Source: Flavobacterium daemonense (GTDB lineage Bacteria > Bacteroidota > Bacteroidia > Flavobacteriales > Flavobacteriaceae). From it: DNA of 64,000 nt. The stretch lies in the NCBI RefSeq assembly GCF_007341385.1, contig NZ_VJYD01000002.1, forward strand, positions 461,790 through 525,789. The letters are read 5' to 3'. Below the pieces are notes generated by a model, which was not told the DNA's origin, did no database searches, and worked only from the letters and a program-made list of their open reading frames with translations. Shown piece after piece: positions 7,858 to 16,737 of this stretch (positions within the stretch are counted from its first letter, which is position 1; each line of letters starts with the position of its first letter). The position numbers and the translations under genes were made by a program.

Positions 7858-9495
7858 TTACATTTTTAAAATCGTTTTGTACTCAGTTTGGTTATTTAAA
7901 ACGCTGACCGCTTTTTTAATCTCTGAATTGTTTTTTAAATAAAATTGATATAAACCTTCTTGGTATTGGTATCTCTTAATGAGTTCTTCCTGAATTAAGC
8001 TTCTGATTTCCTTTTGATTTTTATCCAGCAATGTAGTTTCGCTTTTTTCTAAAGCAGCCAATAACTGCTGATATTCTGGTGCAATTGTTTCGTCTATTTT
8101 TTCGGTTTTGGCTGCAGTCAAAGTATTTTTCAAAGCAATTTCCGTTTCAGTATCAAAACTGATTTTGTTTGTTTTTAGATATTGTTTGAAAGCGGTATAA
8201 TCTGCATCTGTTAGCACCGGAATTTTGTCTCCTAAGTTTGGATTTTTGTAGTAATACGTTGTTGCGTAATCAAAAATACCGTCGTTTTTTAATAAAGCGC
8301 TCGTAATCGGACTCATTTTTGTTTCATCCAATTCAATATCTGGCAAAACACCTCCGCCATCATAAACCGTTCTCCCTTTTCGGGTTTTAAATGCATTAAA
8401 GTTTTTGGCATCGGTTTTTTGTGCCACACCGTTTTTGTCTTTGTGCGCATAATCAAGCGCTTGAATACAACGGCCAGATGGTGTGTAGTAACGAGAAATG
8501 GTAACTTTAAGTTGTGTTCCGTAAGTCAAATCGACAGAACGCTGTACCAAACCTTTTCCAAAACTTCTGCTTCCAAGAATTACTGCACGGTCTAAATCCT
8601 GCAAAGCTCCGGAAACAATTTCAGAGGCTGAGGCACTTCTTCCGTTTACTAAAATCGCAAGCGGAATTTCAGTGTCAACTGGATCTTTGGTTGTTTTATA
8701 TGTGTTGTTGTGTTTTTCGATTCTTGATTTCGTTGTAACAATAACTTCGTTTTTCGGAACAAATAAATTACAAATATCAATTGCTTCGTTCAATAAACCT
8801 CCCGGATTTCCTCTTAAATCTAGAACAATTTGAGTGGCTCCATCGGCTTTTAATTTTTCCAAAGCGTCTTTTACTTCAGCTGCAGCTTTTCTGCTAAAGT
8901 GTGATAAAACGATATAACCGGTTTTCTCATCAATTTTTCCATAAAAAGGAACCGATTTAATATCAACTTCGTCCAAAACCAATTCGGTTGTGTTTGTTTT
9001 CCCTTGACGAAGGTATTTAATTTGGATTTTGGTGTTTTTTGTGCCTTTTAGCAATTGCGATGCATCGTCCTTGAAATCAGCGATCATAACATCGCCAATC
9101 TGAATAATTTCATCGCCAGCTTTTAGTCCAGCTTTGTCTGCAGGATAATTTTTATAGGGCTCGCGAACGATCAAGCGATCTTTTTTTCTAGAAATCAAAG
9201 CGCCAATTCCAGTATATTCTCCAGTATTGTTGATTTTGAAATTCACAACATCCTGCTCATTAAAATAAACCGTGTACGGATCTAAACTTGCCAGCATGCT
9301 TTTAATGGCTTTGTCCATCAAATCACCAGGATTGGTTTCGTCTACATAATTTGTATTAACGGCTTTGAATAAAGTAGTGAAGATTTCTATTTGTTTGGCA
9401 ATTTCAAAAAAATCTTCTTTGAAACTTGCTCCAACAAATAAAAGGCCCGACGCAACAGCCGGTATAATGAATTTCTTTTTGAAATATGGATACAT
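7858..9495 (-). CDS. S41 family C-terminal processing peptidase (CtpA-like)
   Basis: Periplasmic serine protease of 545 residues, anchored or exported by an N-terminal hydrophobic segment (FIIPAVASGLLFVGA). A PDZ domain lies at about residues 90-170 (GIGALISRKKDRLIV, then AGLKAGDEIIQIG). The S41 catalytic core carries the Ser in GRSASASEIVSGAL and the Lys in GSRSFGKGLVQ, giving the expected Ser-Lys dyad. A long helical C-terminal extension follows, common in Bacteroidota homologues. The likely role is processing or degrading envelope proteins by their C-termini. The gene precedes the tandem OmpA gene with a 7-base gap. Confidence 0.92.
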   Translation of the reverse strand: MYPYFKKKFIIPAVASGLLFVGASFKEDFFEIAKQIEIFTTLFKAVNTNYVDETNPGDLMDKAIKSMLASLDPYTVYFNEQDVVNFKINNTGEYTGIGALISRKKDRLIVREPYKNYPADKAGLKAGDEIIQIGDVMIADFKDDASQLLKGTKNTKIQIKYLRQGKTNTTELVLDEVDIKSVPFYGKIDEKTGYIVLSHFSRKAAAEVKDALEKLKADGATQIVLDLRGNPGGLLNEAIDICNLFVPKNEVIVTTKSRIEKHNNTYKTTKDPVDTEIPLAILVNGRSASASEIVSGALQDLDRAVILGSRSFGKGLVQRSVDLTYGTQLKVTISRYYTPSGRCIQALDYAHKDKNGVAQKTDAKNFNAFKTRKGRTVYDGGGVLPDIELDETKMSPITSALLKNDGIFDYATTYYYKNPNLGDKIPVLTDADYTAFKQYLKTNKISFDTETEIALKNTLTAAKTEKIDETIAPEYQQLLAALEKSETTLLDKNQKEIRSLIQEELIKRYQYQEGLYQFYLKNNSEIKKAVSVLNNQTEYKTILKM

Positions 9496-9598
9496 AATTG
9501 CGAGATATCTTAAATTATAAAGTACTAAAATAAGAATAAATCATCAATTACGATTATTCGGACAGACGAATCTCAAGAGGCTGTCTCAAATGGATTGA

Positions 9599-10015
9599 TT
9601 ATAAGGGATTCTGAGATTCTGGTTTGTTTTCAGAATCTGTAGTTTTGTTTATTTGCTGAATGAATTTCTCAAACAATTGAATCGTTTTGGTATTGATTTC
9701 TTCATACGATAATTTGTCTTTTGTCTGATAAAAAAGCATGAAAGCATAAGGCTGATTCAGATTATCCAAAAGCAGATGTTTGTTTAATCGATAGGTTTCT
9801 CTTAGAACTCTTTTGAAGTAATTTCGGTCAGCGGCTTTCTTGAAATATTTCTTAGAAACGGATACGCCGACTTTTGTATTGCCCTGATATTCTTGATCCG
9901 CTTGACGGTAAACCAAACGAAGCGGATATTTTGAAACCGATTTCCCTTCAGAAAACAGTAATCCGATTGTTGTTTTGCTTTTTAAGCGTTCGTTTTTAGG
10001 GTAATTGAAGTTCAT
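9599..10015 (-). CDS. rnpA: Ribonuclease P protein component
   Basis: Protein subunit of RNase P, which matures the 5' ends of tRNAs together with an RNA subunit. The 138-residue length is typical. Recognisable features are the N-terminal NERLKSKTTIGLLFSEG, the VGVSVSKKYFKKAADRN segment, and the RNR-like basic helix (ADRNYFKRVLRETYR). The usual neighbours rpmH and dnaA are absent here, as is common in Flavobacteriia. A TACCTTTG box on the same strand lies 32 bases upstream of the ATG. The C-terminus is Asn/Ser-rich and probably disordered. Confidence 0.93.
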   Translation of the reverse strand: MNFNYPKNERLKSKTTIGLLFSEGKSVSKYPLRLVYRQADQEYQGNTKVGVSVSKKYFKKAADRNYFKRVLRETYRLNKHLLLDNLNQPYAFMLFYQTKDKLSYEEINTKTIQLFEKFIQQINKTTDSENKPESQNPL

Positions 10016-10046
10016 TTAGTTCAGAAAAAATTTGCAAATTTTAGGG

Positions 10047-10054
10047 CAAAGGTA
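10047..10054 (-). promoter_or_regulatory. Predicted rnpA promoter, -7 box TACCTTTG
   Basis: On the minus strand TACCTTTG matches TAnnTTTG exactly, 32 bases before the rnpA start. It is divergent from the acyltransferase promoter 60 bases away. Confidence 0.6.
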
Positions 10055-10114
10055 CAATTAAACAAGAAAAACGGTTATTGTTTTTAATTTTTATACCGCT
10101 AAAAATTTATTTAC

Positions 10115-10122
10115 TACTTTTG
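10115..10122 (+). promoter_or_regulatory. Predicted acyltransferase promoter, -7 box TACTTTTG
   Basis: Exact TAnnTTTG match whose end is 18 bases before ATG 10141. It also decides the start: the open frame extends upstream to a TTG at 10078, but that lies before the promoter. Confidence 0.65.
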
Positions 10123-10140
10123 GCAATTAATTTTTCAAGC

Positions 10141-10881
10141 ATGCAAAAGATAATTTCGTACCCAATATCCGTTATTTACTATTTATGTTTTGGATTGTGT
10201 TTGGTTGTTTTTCATCCAATACAATGGATCTGCCTGAATGCTTTTGGTTATCAGGCACACAAGAAAAGTGTTGATTATCTGAATTTTTTCCTTTTAAGAT
10301 GTACAAATCTTGTTGGAACAACATATAAAATTGAAGGTGTAGATACGATTCCTACTGGCGTGCCGATCATTTTTGTGTCGAATCACCAAAGTATGTACGA
10401 TATAATTGCAATGATTTGGTATTTTAGACGATTTCATTGTAAATTTGTAAGTAAGAAAGAGTTAGGAAGCGGCATTCCAAGTGTTTCTTTTAATTTGAGA
10501 CATGGCGGATCTGTGCTTATTGACCGTAAAGACCCTAAACAAGCGATTCCTGTAATCAAAGGCTTGTCTGAATATATCGAAAAAAACACCAGATCTGCAG
10601 TTATTTTTCCGGAAGGAACCCGCAGCAAGACTGGAAAACCTAAAGAATTTGCTCAAAGCGGTTTAAAAATTTTATGTAAATACGCACCGTCAGCTTACGT
10701 AGTGCCGGTGAGTATCAATAATTCATGGAAAATGGTTCGCTATGGCATGTTTCCTGTTGGTTTAGGAAACAAATTGACTTTTACCGCACATAAAGCAATG
10801 GCAGTAAAAGATTATGATTTTGCCGAGTTGATGGCTTTGACCGAAAAGGCCGTTGTTGAAGGAGTAAACGAGTATAAATAG
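10141..10881 (+). CDS. 1-acyl-sn-glycerol-3-phosphate acyltransferase (PlsC family)
   Basis: Membrane enzyme of 246 residues that adds the second acyl chain in phosphatidic acid synthesis. The N-terminal hydrophobic segment runs from about residue 5 to 32. The catalytic H-x4-D motif is NHQSMYDI at about residues 81-88, and the glycerophosphate-binding FPEGTRS lies at about 156-162. The ATG at 10141 is preferred because a TACTTTTG promoter lies inside the 21 extra upstream codons. The acyl-ACP desaturase starts 52 bases downstream on the same strand, so the pair forms a phospholipid acyl-chain module. Confidence 0.92.
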   Translation: MQKIISYPISVIYYLCFGLCLVVFHPIQWICLNAFGYQAHKKSVDYLNFFLLRCTNLVGTTYKIEGVDTIPTGVPIIFVSNHQSMYDIIAMIWYFRRFHCKFVSKKELGSGIPSVSFNLRHGGSVLIDRKDPKQAIPVIKGLSEYIEKNTRSAVIFPEGTRSKTGKPKEFAQSGLKILCKYAPSAYVVPVSINNSWKMVRYGMFPVGLGNKLTFTAHKAMAVKDYDFAELMALTEKAVVEGVNEYK

Positions 10882-10933
10882 ATTTTTGTTTTTAGTCCGA
10901 GCTGAAACAAAAATCCCAAATCAAAAATAAGTA

Positions 10934-11926
10934 ATGTCTATAAAAAACATTAGATTAGAAGTAATGCAGTTTTTGGAAAAAAACGTGGATAGCTTCGTTG
11001 AACAGTATTTAATTCCAGTGGAAAAAATTTGGCAGCCGTCAGACTTTTTGCCTGATTCTCAAGGAGAAAATTTCTTTGAAGAGGTAAAAGAGTTGCGTGA
11101 AATTGCTAAAGAACTTCCATATGATTTCTGGGTTACGCTTGTTGGTGATACTATCACTGAAGAAGCTTTGCCTACATATGAATCTTGGTTAATGGATGTA
11201 GAAGGTGTCGATCAAGTTGAGAACGGCGGAAATGGCTGGTCAAAATGGATCAGGCAATGGACCGGAGAAGAAAACCGCCACGGAGATCTTTTAAATAAAT
11301 ACTTGTATTTGTCTGGCCGTGTGAATATGCGTGAAATCGAAATGACGACGCAGCATTTAATCAACGACGGTTTTGATATTGGAACTGGAACTGACCCATA
11401 CAAAAACTTTGTATACACTAGTTTCCAGGAATTAGCAACTTATGTTTCGCACAACAGAGTAGCGCAAATGGCTAAAAAGTTTGGCGACAACAAATTGTCT
11501 AAAATGTGTAAAATGATTGCGGGCGACGAAATGCGTCACCATCATGCATATAGCGAATTTGTAACTAGAATTTTCCAAGTTGATCCTAGCGAAATGATGT
11601 TGGCTTTTCAATACATGATGAAGCAGAAAATCGTTATGCCAGCACACTTTTTAAGAGAATCTGGGCAAAAAATCAGTTCTGCGTTTGAACAGTTTTCGGA
11701 TTCAGCACAACGTATTGGCGTTTATACTGCAAATGATTATGTTGATATTATGCAAAAATTAATCAACAAATGGGAAATTGATAAAATTACGAATCTTACT
11801 GACGAAGCTGAAAAAGCACGTGATTATTTAATGAAATTGCCAGCCCGTATGGCTAGAATTTCTGAAAGATTAGTAATCCCTGCAGAATCTCACATTTTTA
11901 AATGGGTTGAACCTGCTAGACTTTAA
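10934..11926 (+). CDS. Acyl-ACP desaturase (ferritin-like, stearoyl-ACP type)
   Basis: Soluble di-iron enzyme of 330 residues that introduces a cis double bond into acyl-ACP. The two iron-binding helix motifs of the family are visible: EENRHGD at about residue 113 and DEMRHHHAY at about 198. These supply the second Glu and the E/D-x-x-H ligands. It lies directly after the PlsC-type acyltransferase, which is consistent with control of membrane fluidity. The start ATG is the only reasonable one (MSIKNIRLEVMQFLEKN). Decayed TTTAGATT words follow the gene. Confidence 0.92.
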   Translation: MSIKNIRLEVMQFLEKNVDSFVEQYLIPVEKIWQPSDFLPDSQGENFFEEVKELREIAKELPYDFWVTLVGDTITEEALPTYESWLMDVEGVDQVENGGNGWSKWIRQWTGEENRHGDLLNKYLYLSGRVNMREIEMTTQHLINDGFDIGTGTDPYKNFVYTSFQELATYVSHNRVAQMAKKFGDNKLSKMCKMIAGDEMRHHHAYSEFVTRIFQVDPSEMMLAFQYMMKQKIVMPAHFLRESGQKISSAFEQFSDSAQRIGVYTANDYVDIMQKLINKWEIDKITNLTDEAEKARDYLMKLPARMARISERLVIPAESHIFKWVEPARL

Positions 11927-12113
11927 ATTTTAGATTGTAGATTTCTGATTTTAGATTTTTACAATTGATATTAATATTGAAAATATTGTTGATTGTTGAG
12001 GTTTTGAAACTTTGACAATCAACATTTTTATTTTAAGAAAACAATTAAAAATAATCTGCGTTAACCAGTTAAAATCCGCGCCATCTGCGTGCCATCCTCA
12101 ACACAAAAAAACT
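11927..12113. repeat. Degenerate word repeats before the HD hydrolase gene
   Basis: Repeated words TTTTAGATT(G/T) and TGATTTTAGA (11932-11963) are followed by decayed ATCTGCG/CCGCG words (12054-12095) seen in other intergenic repeats of this window. No gene is visible; the frame upstream of ATG 12114 is open only by chance. Confidence 0.45.
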
Positions 12114-12767
12114 ATGAATACTTCGCAACTTATTAATAAAACAATCGCTTTTGTAAAAGAAAAATTAAATGATGCCGAAGGTGGACACGATTGGTTTCAC
12201 ATCGAACGCGTTTATAAAAATGCGCTCTTAATTGCGAAAGATACTAATTGCGATTTAGAAGTTGTACAGCTTGGCGCTTTGTTACATGATATTGCAGACA
12301 GCAAATTTCATAACGGCGACGAAACTATCGGCCCGAAAACAGCTCGATTATTTTTAGAATCAGAAAATGTTTCGGAAGATATTATTCAGCATGTTGTAAA
12401 TATAATCGAAAATATCTCATACAAAGGGGGCAATTTTGAAAAGAAGTTTTCTTCTGTTGAATTAGATGTTGTTCAGGATGCAGATCGTTTAGATGCAATT
12501 GGCGCGATTGGAGTAGCACGAGCGTTCAATTACGGCGGATTCAAAAACAGGGCTTTATTCGACCCAGAAATTGCGCCGCTGACCAATATGACAAAAGAGG
12601 AATACAAAAAAAATAATGCACCAACAATAAATCATTTTTACGAAAAACTATTGCTTTTAAAAGATAAAATGAATACCCAAAAAGGCAAAGAAATCGCAAC
12701 TGAAAGACACCGCTTTATGGTAAACTTCCTAGCGCAATTTTATGCCGAATGGGAAGGAGTGAAGTAA
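12114..12767 (+). CDS. HD domain metal-dependent phosphohydrolase
   Basis: Cytoplasmic protein of 217 residues resembling the YedJ/YpgQ group of HD-domain hydrolases, some of which act on nucleotides. Metal ligands are visible: H25 and H29 in GGHDWFH, H58-D59 in LLHDIAD, and the distal Asp in DADRLDAIGAIG near residue 122. The ATG at 12114 begins the conserved N-terminus; upstream codons derive from repeat sequence. There is no obvious partner gene. The substrate cannot be predicted from sequence alone. Confidence 0.85.
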   Translation: MNTSQLINKTIAFVKEKLNDAEGGHDWFHIERVYKNALLIAKDTNCDLEVVQLGALLHDIADSKFHNGDETIGPKTARLFLESENVSEDIIQHVVNIIENISYKGGNFEKKFSSVELDVVQDADRLDAIGAIGVARAFNYGGFKNRALFDPEIAPLTNMTKEEYKKNNAPTINHFYEKLLLLKDKMNTQKGKEIATERHRFMVNFLAQFYAEWEGVK

Positions 12768-12889
12768 GTGTTCAGTATTCAGTTTTTATTATTCAGTTGT
12801 AGTTTTTAGTCTTGTTTCTTAGTTTCGGTTTTCAGTCTTGTTTCTTTCATCTTACTTCTTTCATCTTTCACACGACATCAAACATCTTC

Positions 12890-13813
12890 TCATCTAACTC
12901 TTTGAACAAAACCCTGCACAGCATTTTTAAATTCTTGGTTCTTTTCATAATACAAGATGTGACCGCCGTTGATGATTTTAACTTCCTGATTCGGAAATTT
13001 GAATGAACGATAATGATCGGGACCGATGTTGTTGTCTTTAGTGCCAGAAATGATAAGCGTTGGAACTTTAATCAAAGCAGTTTCTTTAGTAAAATCTCCA
13101 AAATAAATAGGATCGGCTAACGCGTGTTGTGCGAACGAAGAATTTCTTTTTTGACTGTTGTCAATGCTGTCTAATTTTTCCACATTTGCTTTATTGTCAG
13201 ACAGTATTTTATAATTCAAGTCGGTTTTACCAAGAAGTTTTTTGGCTTCAAAAAAGGCGTTTAATACAGAATCGTTATTTTCTAGCGTTACATTTTCACC
13301 AAGAAGGTTGTTTATAAATGAAATTTGATTCCGAAGCGAATAATTTATATCGAGAGTAGAATTTAGGAGAATTAAGCCTTTTACATGTTCTGGATATTTT
13401 TTGGCATATTCGGTGGCAAGAATTCCTCCAAAGGAATGTCCCATTATAAATACTTTAGAAACATTGAGATAACGGCGAATATCTTCAATATCGTCAATCA
13501 TTCGATCCAGACTGTAATTGTTGTCTACCGCTGATTCAGATCTTCCGCATCCTCTTTGGTCGTAGTAACACATGGTTAATTTATCTTCAAGGATATTGCC
13601 GTCAAGTTCCTCAAATGATTTGCTCCAAGCGCCTGGACCGCCATGTACAAAGATGCAAACGTCGCCTTTTCCTGAAATTTTTGAGAATAAAGAAACGCCA
13701 TCTGATGTTTTGATGGTCGTATTGTTTATTGGTTTTATTGTGGTGTTTTTTTGGGAAAACCCATTATAAACAAAACACAATAATAAAATAAGAATATTGC
13801 TTTTTCGTGTCAT
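12890..13813 (-). CDS. Secreted alpha/beta hydrolase (proline iminopeptidase-like)
   Basis: Exported hydrolase of 307 residues. The start at 13813 gives a clear signal peptide (SNILILLLCFVYNGFSQ); the 29 codons open upstream look non-coding. Features of the proline iminopeptidase S33-like branch are the oxyanion-region HGGPGAW (57-63), YYDQRGCGRS (83-92), the nucleophile Ser127 in GHSFGG, the acid Asp in SGTKDNN, and the catalytic His in GGHILYY near the C-terminus. The substrate is unknown. It stands alone, with repeat-like sequence downstream. Confidence 0.85.
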   Translation of the reverse strand: MTRKSNILILLLCFVYNGFSQKNTTIKPINNTTIKTSDGVSLFSKISGKGDVCIFVHGGPGAWSKSFEELDGNILEDKLTMCYYDQRGCGRSESAVDNNYSLDRMIDDIEDIRRYLNVSKVFIMGHSFGGILATEYAKKYPEHVKGLILLNSTLDINYSLRNQISFINNLLGENVTLENNDSVLNAFFEAKKLLGKTDLNYKILSDNKANVEKLDSIDNSQKRNSSFAQHALADPIYFGDFTKETALIKVPTLIISGTKDNNIGPDHYRSFKFPNQEVKIINGGHILYYEKNQEFKNAVQGFVQRVR

Positions 13814-13929
13814 TTTATAATCGTTTTGATAATTTAGCTGAGGTAGTTTCGCTATGCTAAATATATAAAAACTGCAAACACAAAAAACAAAAAACAACAA
13901 ACAACAAACAAGTTGCTTGCGTACCAGAA

Positions 13930-14046
13930 CTAGCTTTTGTTTAAAAAATAACTAATTAGTAATGCAATAATAAAACCTAATGTAAACCACAATAATCGAG
14001 CAACTCTGTTGTCTCTGATTATTTCTATTTTATCATCTTCTGACAT
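13930..14046 (-). CDS. Small membrane peptide, 38 aa
   Basis: A 38-codon frame encodes a charged N-terminus (MSEDDKIEIIRDNRVARLL) followed by one membrane segment (WFTLGFIIALLISYFL) and a short NKS tail. The N-out/C-in orientation is unknown. Support for expression comes from an unusually good promoter, TTG-N17-TATTTTTG at 14068-14095, about 20 bases upstream of the ATG. The gene lies downstream of the feoB terminator hairpin on the same strand. I do not recognise a family. No ribosome-binding site is obvious, which is normal for this phylum. Confidence 0.5.
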   Translation of the reverse strand: MSEDDKIEIIRDNRVARLLWFTLGFIIALLISYFLNKS

Positions 14047-14067
14047 CTTTGATAAATTTAAGTTGCT

Positions 14068-14095
14068 CAAAAATAGCAGATACATAATTTGACAA
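14068..14095 (-). promoter_or_regulatory. Predicted promoter for the 38-aa peptide gene (TTG-N17-TATTTTTG)
   Basis: On the minus strand, TTG (14095-14093), a 17-base spacer and TATTTTTG (14075-14068) match the Bacteroidota -33/-7 architecture. Confidence 0.6.
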
Positions 14096-14121
14096 TGATC
14101 GATTTAGGTTTTTAAAATGTA

Positions 14122-14160
14122 AAAAAAAGACATTTTATAGAGACGAAAATGTCTTTTTTT
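14122..14160 (-). terminator. Terminator of the feo operon
   Basis: Perfect 15-base stem (14122-14136 with 14146-14160, core AGACATTTT) and a 9-base loop, flanked by A and T runs so it could terminate in either direction. It lies 12 bases after the stop of the FeoB-associated gene. Confidence 0.8.
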
Positions 14161-14172
14161 GAATTTAAAAGA

Positions 14173-14298
14173 TTAACTGCATCCGCAATCAGTTCCGTTG
14201 CCGCAGTCTTTTTTCTTTTTAGATTTCCAAAAGAATTTTTTGATCAAGAAAGCGACGGCAAATCCTAATATGGCAAAAGCTATAATTTCTTGAATCAT
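14173..14298 (-). CDS. FeoB-associated Cys-rich membrane protein, 41 aa
   Basis: A 41-codon gene starts 6 bases after the feoB stop. It encodes one membrane helix (IIAFAILGFAVAFLIKKFF), a Lys-rich linker (KSKKKK), and a C-terminal Cys motif (DCGNGTDCGCS). This matches the known FeoB-associated Cys-rich protein family found beside feoB in many bacteria. It is thought to help the ferrous iron transporter, perhaps as an iron or redox site, though its role is not established. The feoA-feoB-small gene order and the terminator directly after it support a real three-gene operon. Confidence 0.85.
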   Translation of the reverse strand: MIQEIIAFAILGFAVAFLIKKFFWKSKKKKDCGNGTDCGCS

Positions 14299-14304
14299 AA
14301 TGTT

Positions 14305-16404
14305 TTATTTTAATAATTGATAAGCCAATAAGGCGGTTAAATAAGCAAGACTGCTCATAAAAACCAACTGCATTGCAGGCCATTTCCATGAATTCGTTTC
14401 TTTTTTAGTGATGGCAAGCGTACTTGCGCACTGCATGGCAAAAGCATAAAAAAGCAATAAAGAAATTCCGGTCGCAAAATTGAATACCTTTTGTCCAGTA
14501 TCCGGACGTATTTCTTCTTGCATTTTGCTTTTTATCGTGGCTTCGTTATCGCTGTCGCCAACGCTATAAATAGTCGCAAGCGTTCCAACGAAAACTTCAC
14601 GCGCCGCAAATGAGCTGATTAAGGCAATTCCGATTTTCCAATCGTAGCCCAAAGGAGCGATTGCTGGCTCGATTGCTCTTCCCATCAATCCGATGTATGA
14701 ATTTTCAAGTTTTTGCGAAGCGACTTCGTTTTCAAACTGAATTTGAGTCAGGTTCTCTGTTGCGAATTTTTCTTTCACGATAGATTCTGCTTCGTTAAAA
14801 TCTTTTCCAGGTCCGTATGAGGCCAAAAACCATAAAATAACAGATATTGCCAAGATGATTTTACCCGCTCCAACAATAAAAGCTTTTGTTTTCTCGACAA
14901 CATTAATTCCGACGTTTTTAAAAAGCGGCATTTTGTAGTTCGGCATTTCGACAACAAAATAAGTTTTGGACTGCAGTTTTAAAACTTTATTCAAAATATA
15001 AGACGATAAAATTGCTGTTGCAAATCCCAATACATATAGACACATCAATGTCAATCCCTGAAGATTTAAAATTCCAAAAACACGAGTACTCGGAATTACC
15101 AATGAAATAATAATGGCATAAACAGGTAATCTTGCAGAACAAGTAGTGAATGGCGTTACTAATATCGTAATAAGGCGTTCTTTCCAGTTTTCAATATTTC
15201 GAGTGGCCATAATTGCCGGAATGGCGCAGGCCGTTCCTGAAATTAAAGGCACAACACTTTTTCCCGAAAGTCCGAATTTGCGCATTATTTTATCCATTAA
15301 AAATACAACGCGGCTCATATAACCGCTTTCTTCTAAAATGGAAATAAACAAGAACAAAAACGCAATTTGCGGAATAAATATGATAACTCCGCCAATTCCC
15401 GGAATGATTCCCTGTGAAAGTAAATCGGTTAAAATCCCACTTGGCAATTTTTCGGCCGCCAAGGCGCTTAATGAGGCAAAAGTGCTGTCAATGAAATCCA
15501 TAGGAATAGTTGACCAGCTAAAAATGGATTGGAATATTAAAAACAAAATCGCAAAGAAAATTACATAGCCCCAAACTTTATGCGTTAAAACACGGTCAAT
15601 TTTTGCGCGGACATCTTTTGCGATTGAGGCATCAACTTTTAAACCTTCTTTTAAAACATCATTTATAAATTGATAACGTTTAATAGTTTCTTTTTGCTGT
15701 AAACGTTTTAATTCAGAATGCGATTTAGTAAATGTGGTTCTGATTTCATTTCGATCCAAATTTGAAAAATTAACGTCCTGAGTAATTACAAGCCATAATT
15801 TGTACAACAATTGGTTTGGAAAAGCGTGTTGCAGTTTTTTGAAATATTCTTCGTCAATTACTGAAGCATTTAAACAAGGTTGATGCGGAATGGTTTTATA
15901 TGAAACAATTAGCTCTTTTAATTGATCGATTCCTAAACCTTTTCTTGAACTGACTAAGGCGATTTTGGTTTTTAGTTTTTCTTCTAAAAACGGAATATCA
16001 AGTGAAATTCCTTTACGTTCCATACGATCAGACATGTTGATGACTAAAATCGTCGGAATCTCAAGGTCTTTTATTTGTGTGTAAATCAGTAAATTTCTTT
16101 TTAGATTTTCTACATCGGTAACTACAACAGCAACGTCAGGGTAAAGTTTGTCGTTTTTGTTGAGCAAAAGTTCAATAACAACGCTTTCGTCCATTGAACT
16201 TGCATTCAAACTGTATGTTCCCGGTAAATCAAGAATGTTGGCTTTTATATTATGCGGAAGCTTGCAGAATCCCATTTTTTTCTCAACCGTAATTCCAGGA
16301 TAATTTCCAACTTGCTGATTTAAACCTGTTAATTGATTGAAAACAGAAGTTTTTCCGGTATTTGGGTTTCCAATAAGGGCAACATTGATATTTTGAACAC
16401 TCAT
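14305..16404 (-). CDS. feoB: Ferrous iron transport protein B
   Basis: Inner-membrane Fe(II) transporter of 699 residues. The N-terminal G-protein domain shows the P-loop GNPNTGKTS (12-20), the G3 DLPGTYSL and the G4-like NMSD. A GDI-like helical segment follows (about 165-270). The polytopic membrane region from about 280 contains the conserved GYMSRVVFLMD and ISGTACAIPAIMATR signatures with the Cys. The start codon overlaps the feoA stop by one base (TAATG), indicating translational coupling. Expression is likely from the TACTTTTG box ahead of feoA. No iron-responsive operator is obvious there. Confidence 0.96.
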   Translation of the reverse strand: MSVQNINVALIGNPNTGKTSVFNQLTGLNQQVGNYPGITVEKKMGFCKLPHNIKANILDLPGTYSLNASSMDESVVIELLLNKNDKLYPDVAVVVTDVENLKRNLLIYTQIKDLEIPTILVINMSDRMERKGISLDIPFLEEKLKTKIALVSSRKGLGIDQLKELIVSYKTIPHQPCLNASVIDEEYFKKLQHAFPNQLLYKLWLVITQDVNFSNLDRNEIRTTFTKSHSELKRLQQKETIKRYQFINDVLKEGLKVDASIAKDVRAKIDRVLTHKVWGYVIFFAILFLIFQSIFSWSTIPMDFIDSTFASLSALAAEKLPSGILTDLLSQGIIPGIGGVIIFIPQIAFLFLFISILEESGYMSRVVFLMDKIMRKFGLSGKSVVPLISGTACAIPAIMATRNIENWKERLITILVTPFTTCSARLPVYAIIISLVIPSTRVFGILNLQGLTLMCLYVLGFATAILSSYILNKVLKLQSKTYFVVEMPNYKMPLFKNVGINVVEKTKAFIVGAGKIILAISVILWFLASYGPGKDFNEAESIVKEKFATENLTQIQFENEVASQKLENSYIGLMGRAIEPAIAPLGYDWKIGIALISSFAAREVFVGTLATIYSVGDSDNEATIKSKMQEEIRPDTGQKVFNFATGISLLLFYAFAMQCASTLAITKKETNSWKWPAMQLVFMSSLAYLTALLAYQLLK

Positions 16405-16643
16405 TACAAATTGGTTTTGATAAGTTCAACTTCAATTTCGCGAGCGGTTTCAATACGAATCGCGACATGCGAGCCGTTAATGTCAAGATATAAAGGATCT
16501 CCAAAAGGAGCAATTTGTAGCAATTCGACTTCACTGCCCGGCAAACAACCCATTTCTAATAATTTTAGAGGAATAAGATCGATGTCGAAATCTTTGATTA
16601 TGGCTTTTTCGCCTTTTTTCAGAGTGTGAATTGTATTTTGCAA
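16404..16643 (-). CDS. feoA: Ferrous iron transport protein A (FeoA, SH3-like)
   Basis: Small cytoplasmic SH3-fold protein of 79 residues that works with FeoB. The FeoA pattern is clear: LKKGEKAIIKDFD, then LLEMGCLPGSEVELLQIAPFGDPLYLDINGSHVAIR. No ATG is available in frame before residue 30, and the promoter box at 16669-16676 is only 25 bases upstream, so the TTG at 16643 is the likely start. It overlaps feoB by one base. Confidence 0.9.
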   Translation of the reverse strand: MQNTIHTLKKGEKAIIKDFDIDLIPLKLLEMGCLPGSEVELLQIAPFGDPLYLDINGSHVAIRIETAREIEVELIKTNL

Positions 16644-16668
16644 GCTTATTTAGATTGAATTTAGATTG

Positions 16669-16676
16669 CAAAAGTA
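16669..16676 (-). promoter_or_regulatory. Predicted feo operon promoter, -7 box TACTTTTG
   Basis: Exact TAnnTTTG match on the minus strand, 25 bases before the TTG start of feoA. It fixes that start, because it leaves no room for a more upstream one. Confidence 0.6.
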
Positions 16677-16737
16677 GGCAATAATTCTTTATTTCAAGGC
16701 ATTTAACACATTGGATTATGCTAAATCTTTCTAAAAA

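Noticed and set aside
12012..12113. N-terminal extension of the HD hydrolase
   Set aside because: The extra 34 codons fall in decayed repeat words and begin with TTG, and the conserved N-terminus starts at ATG 12114.
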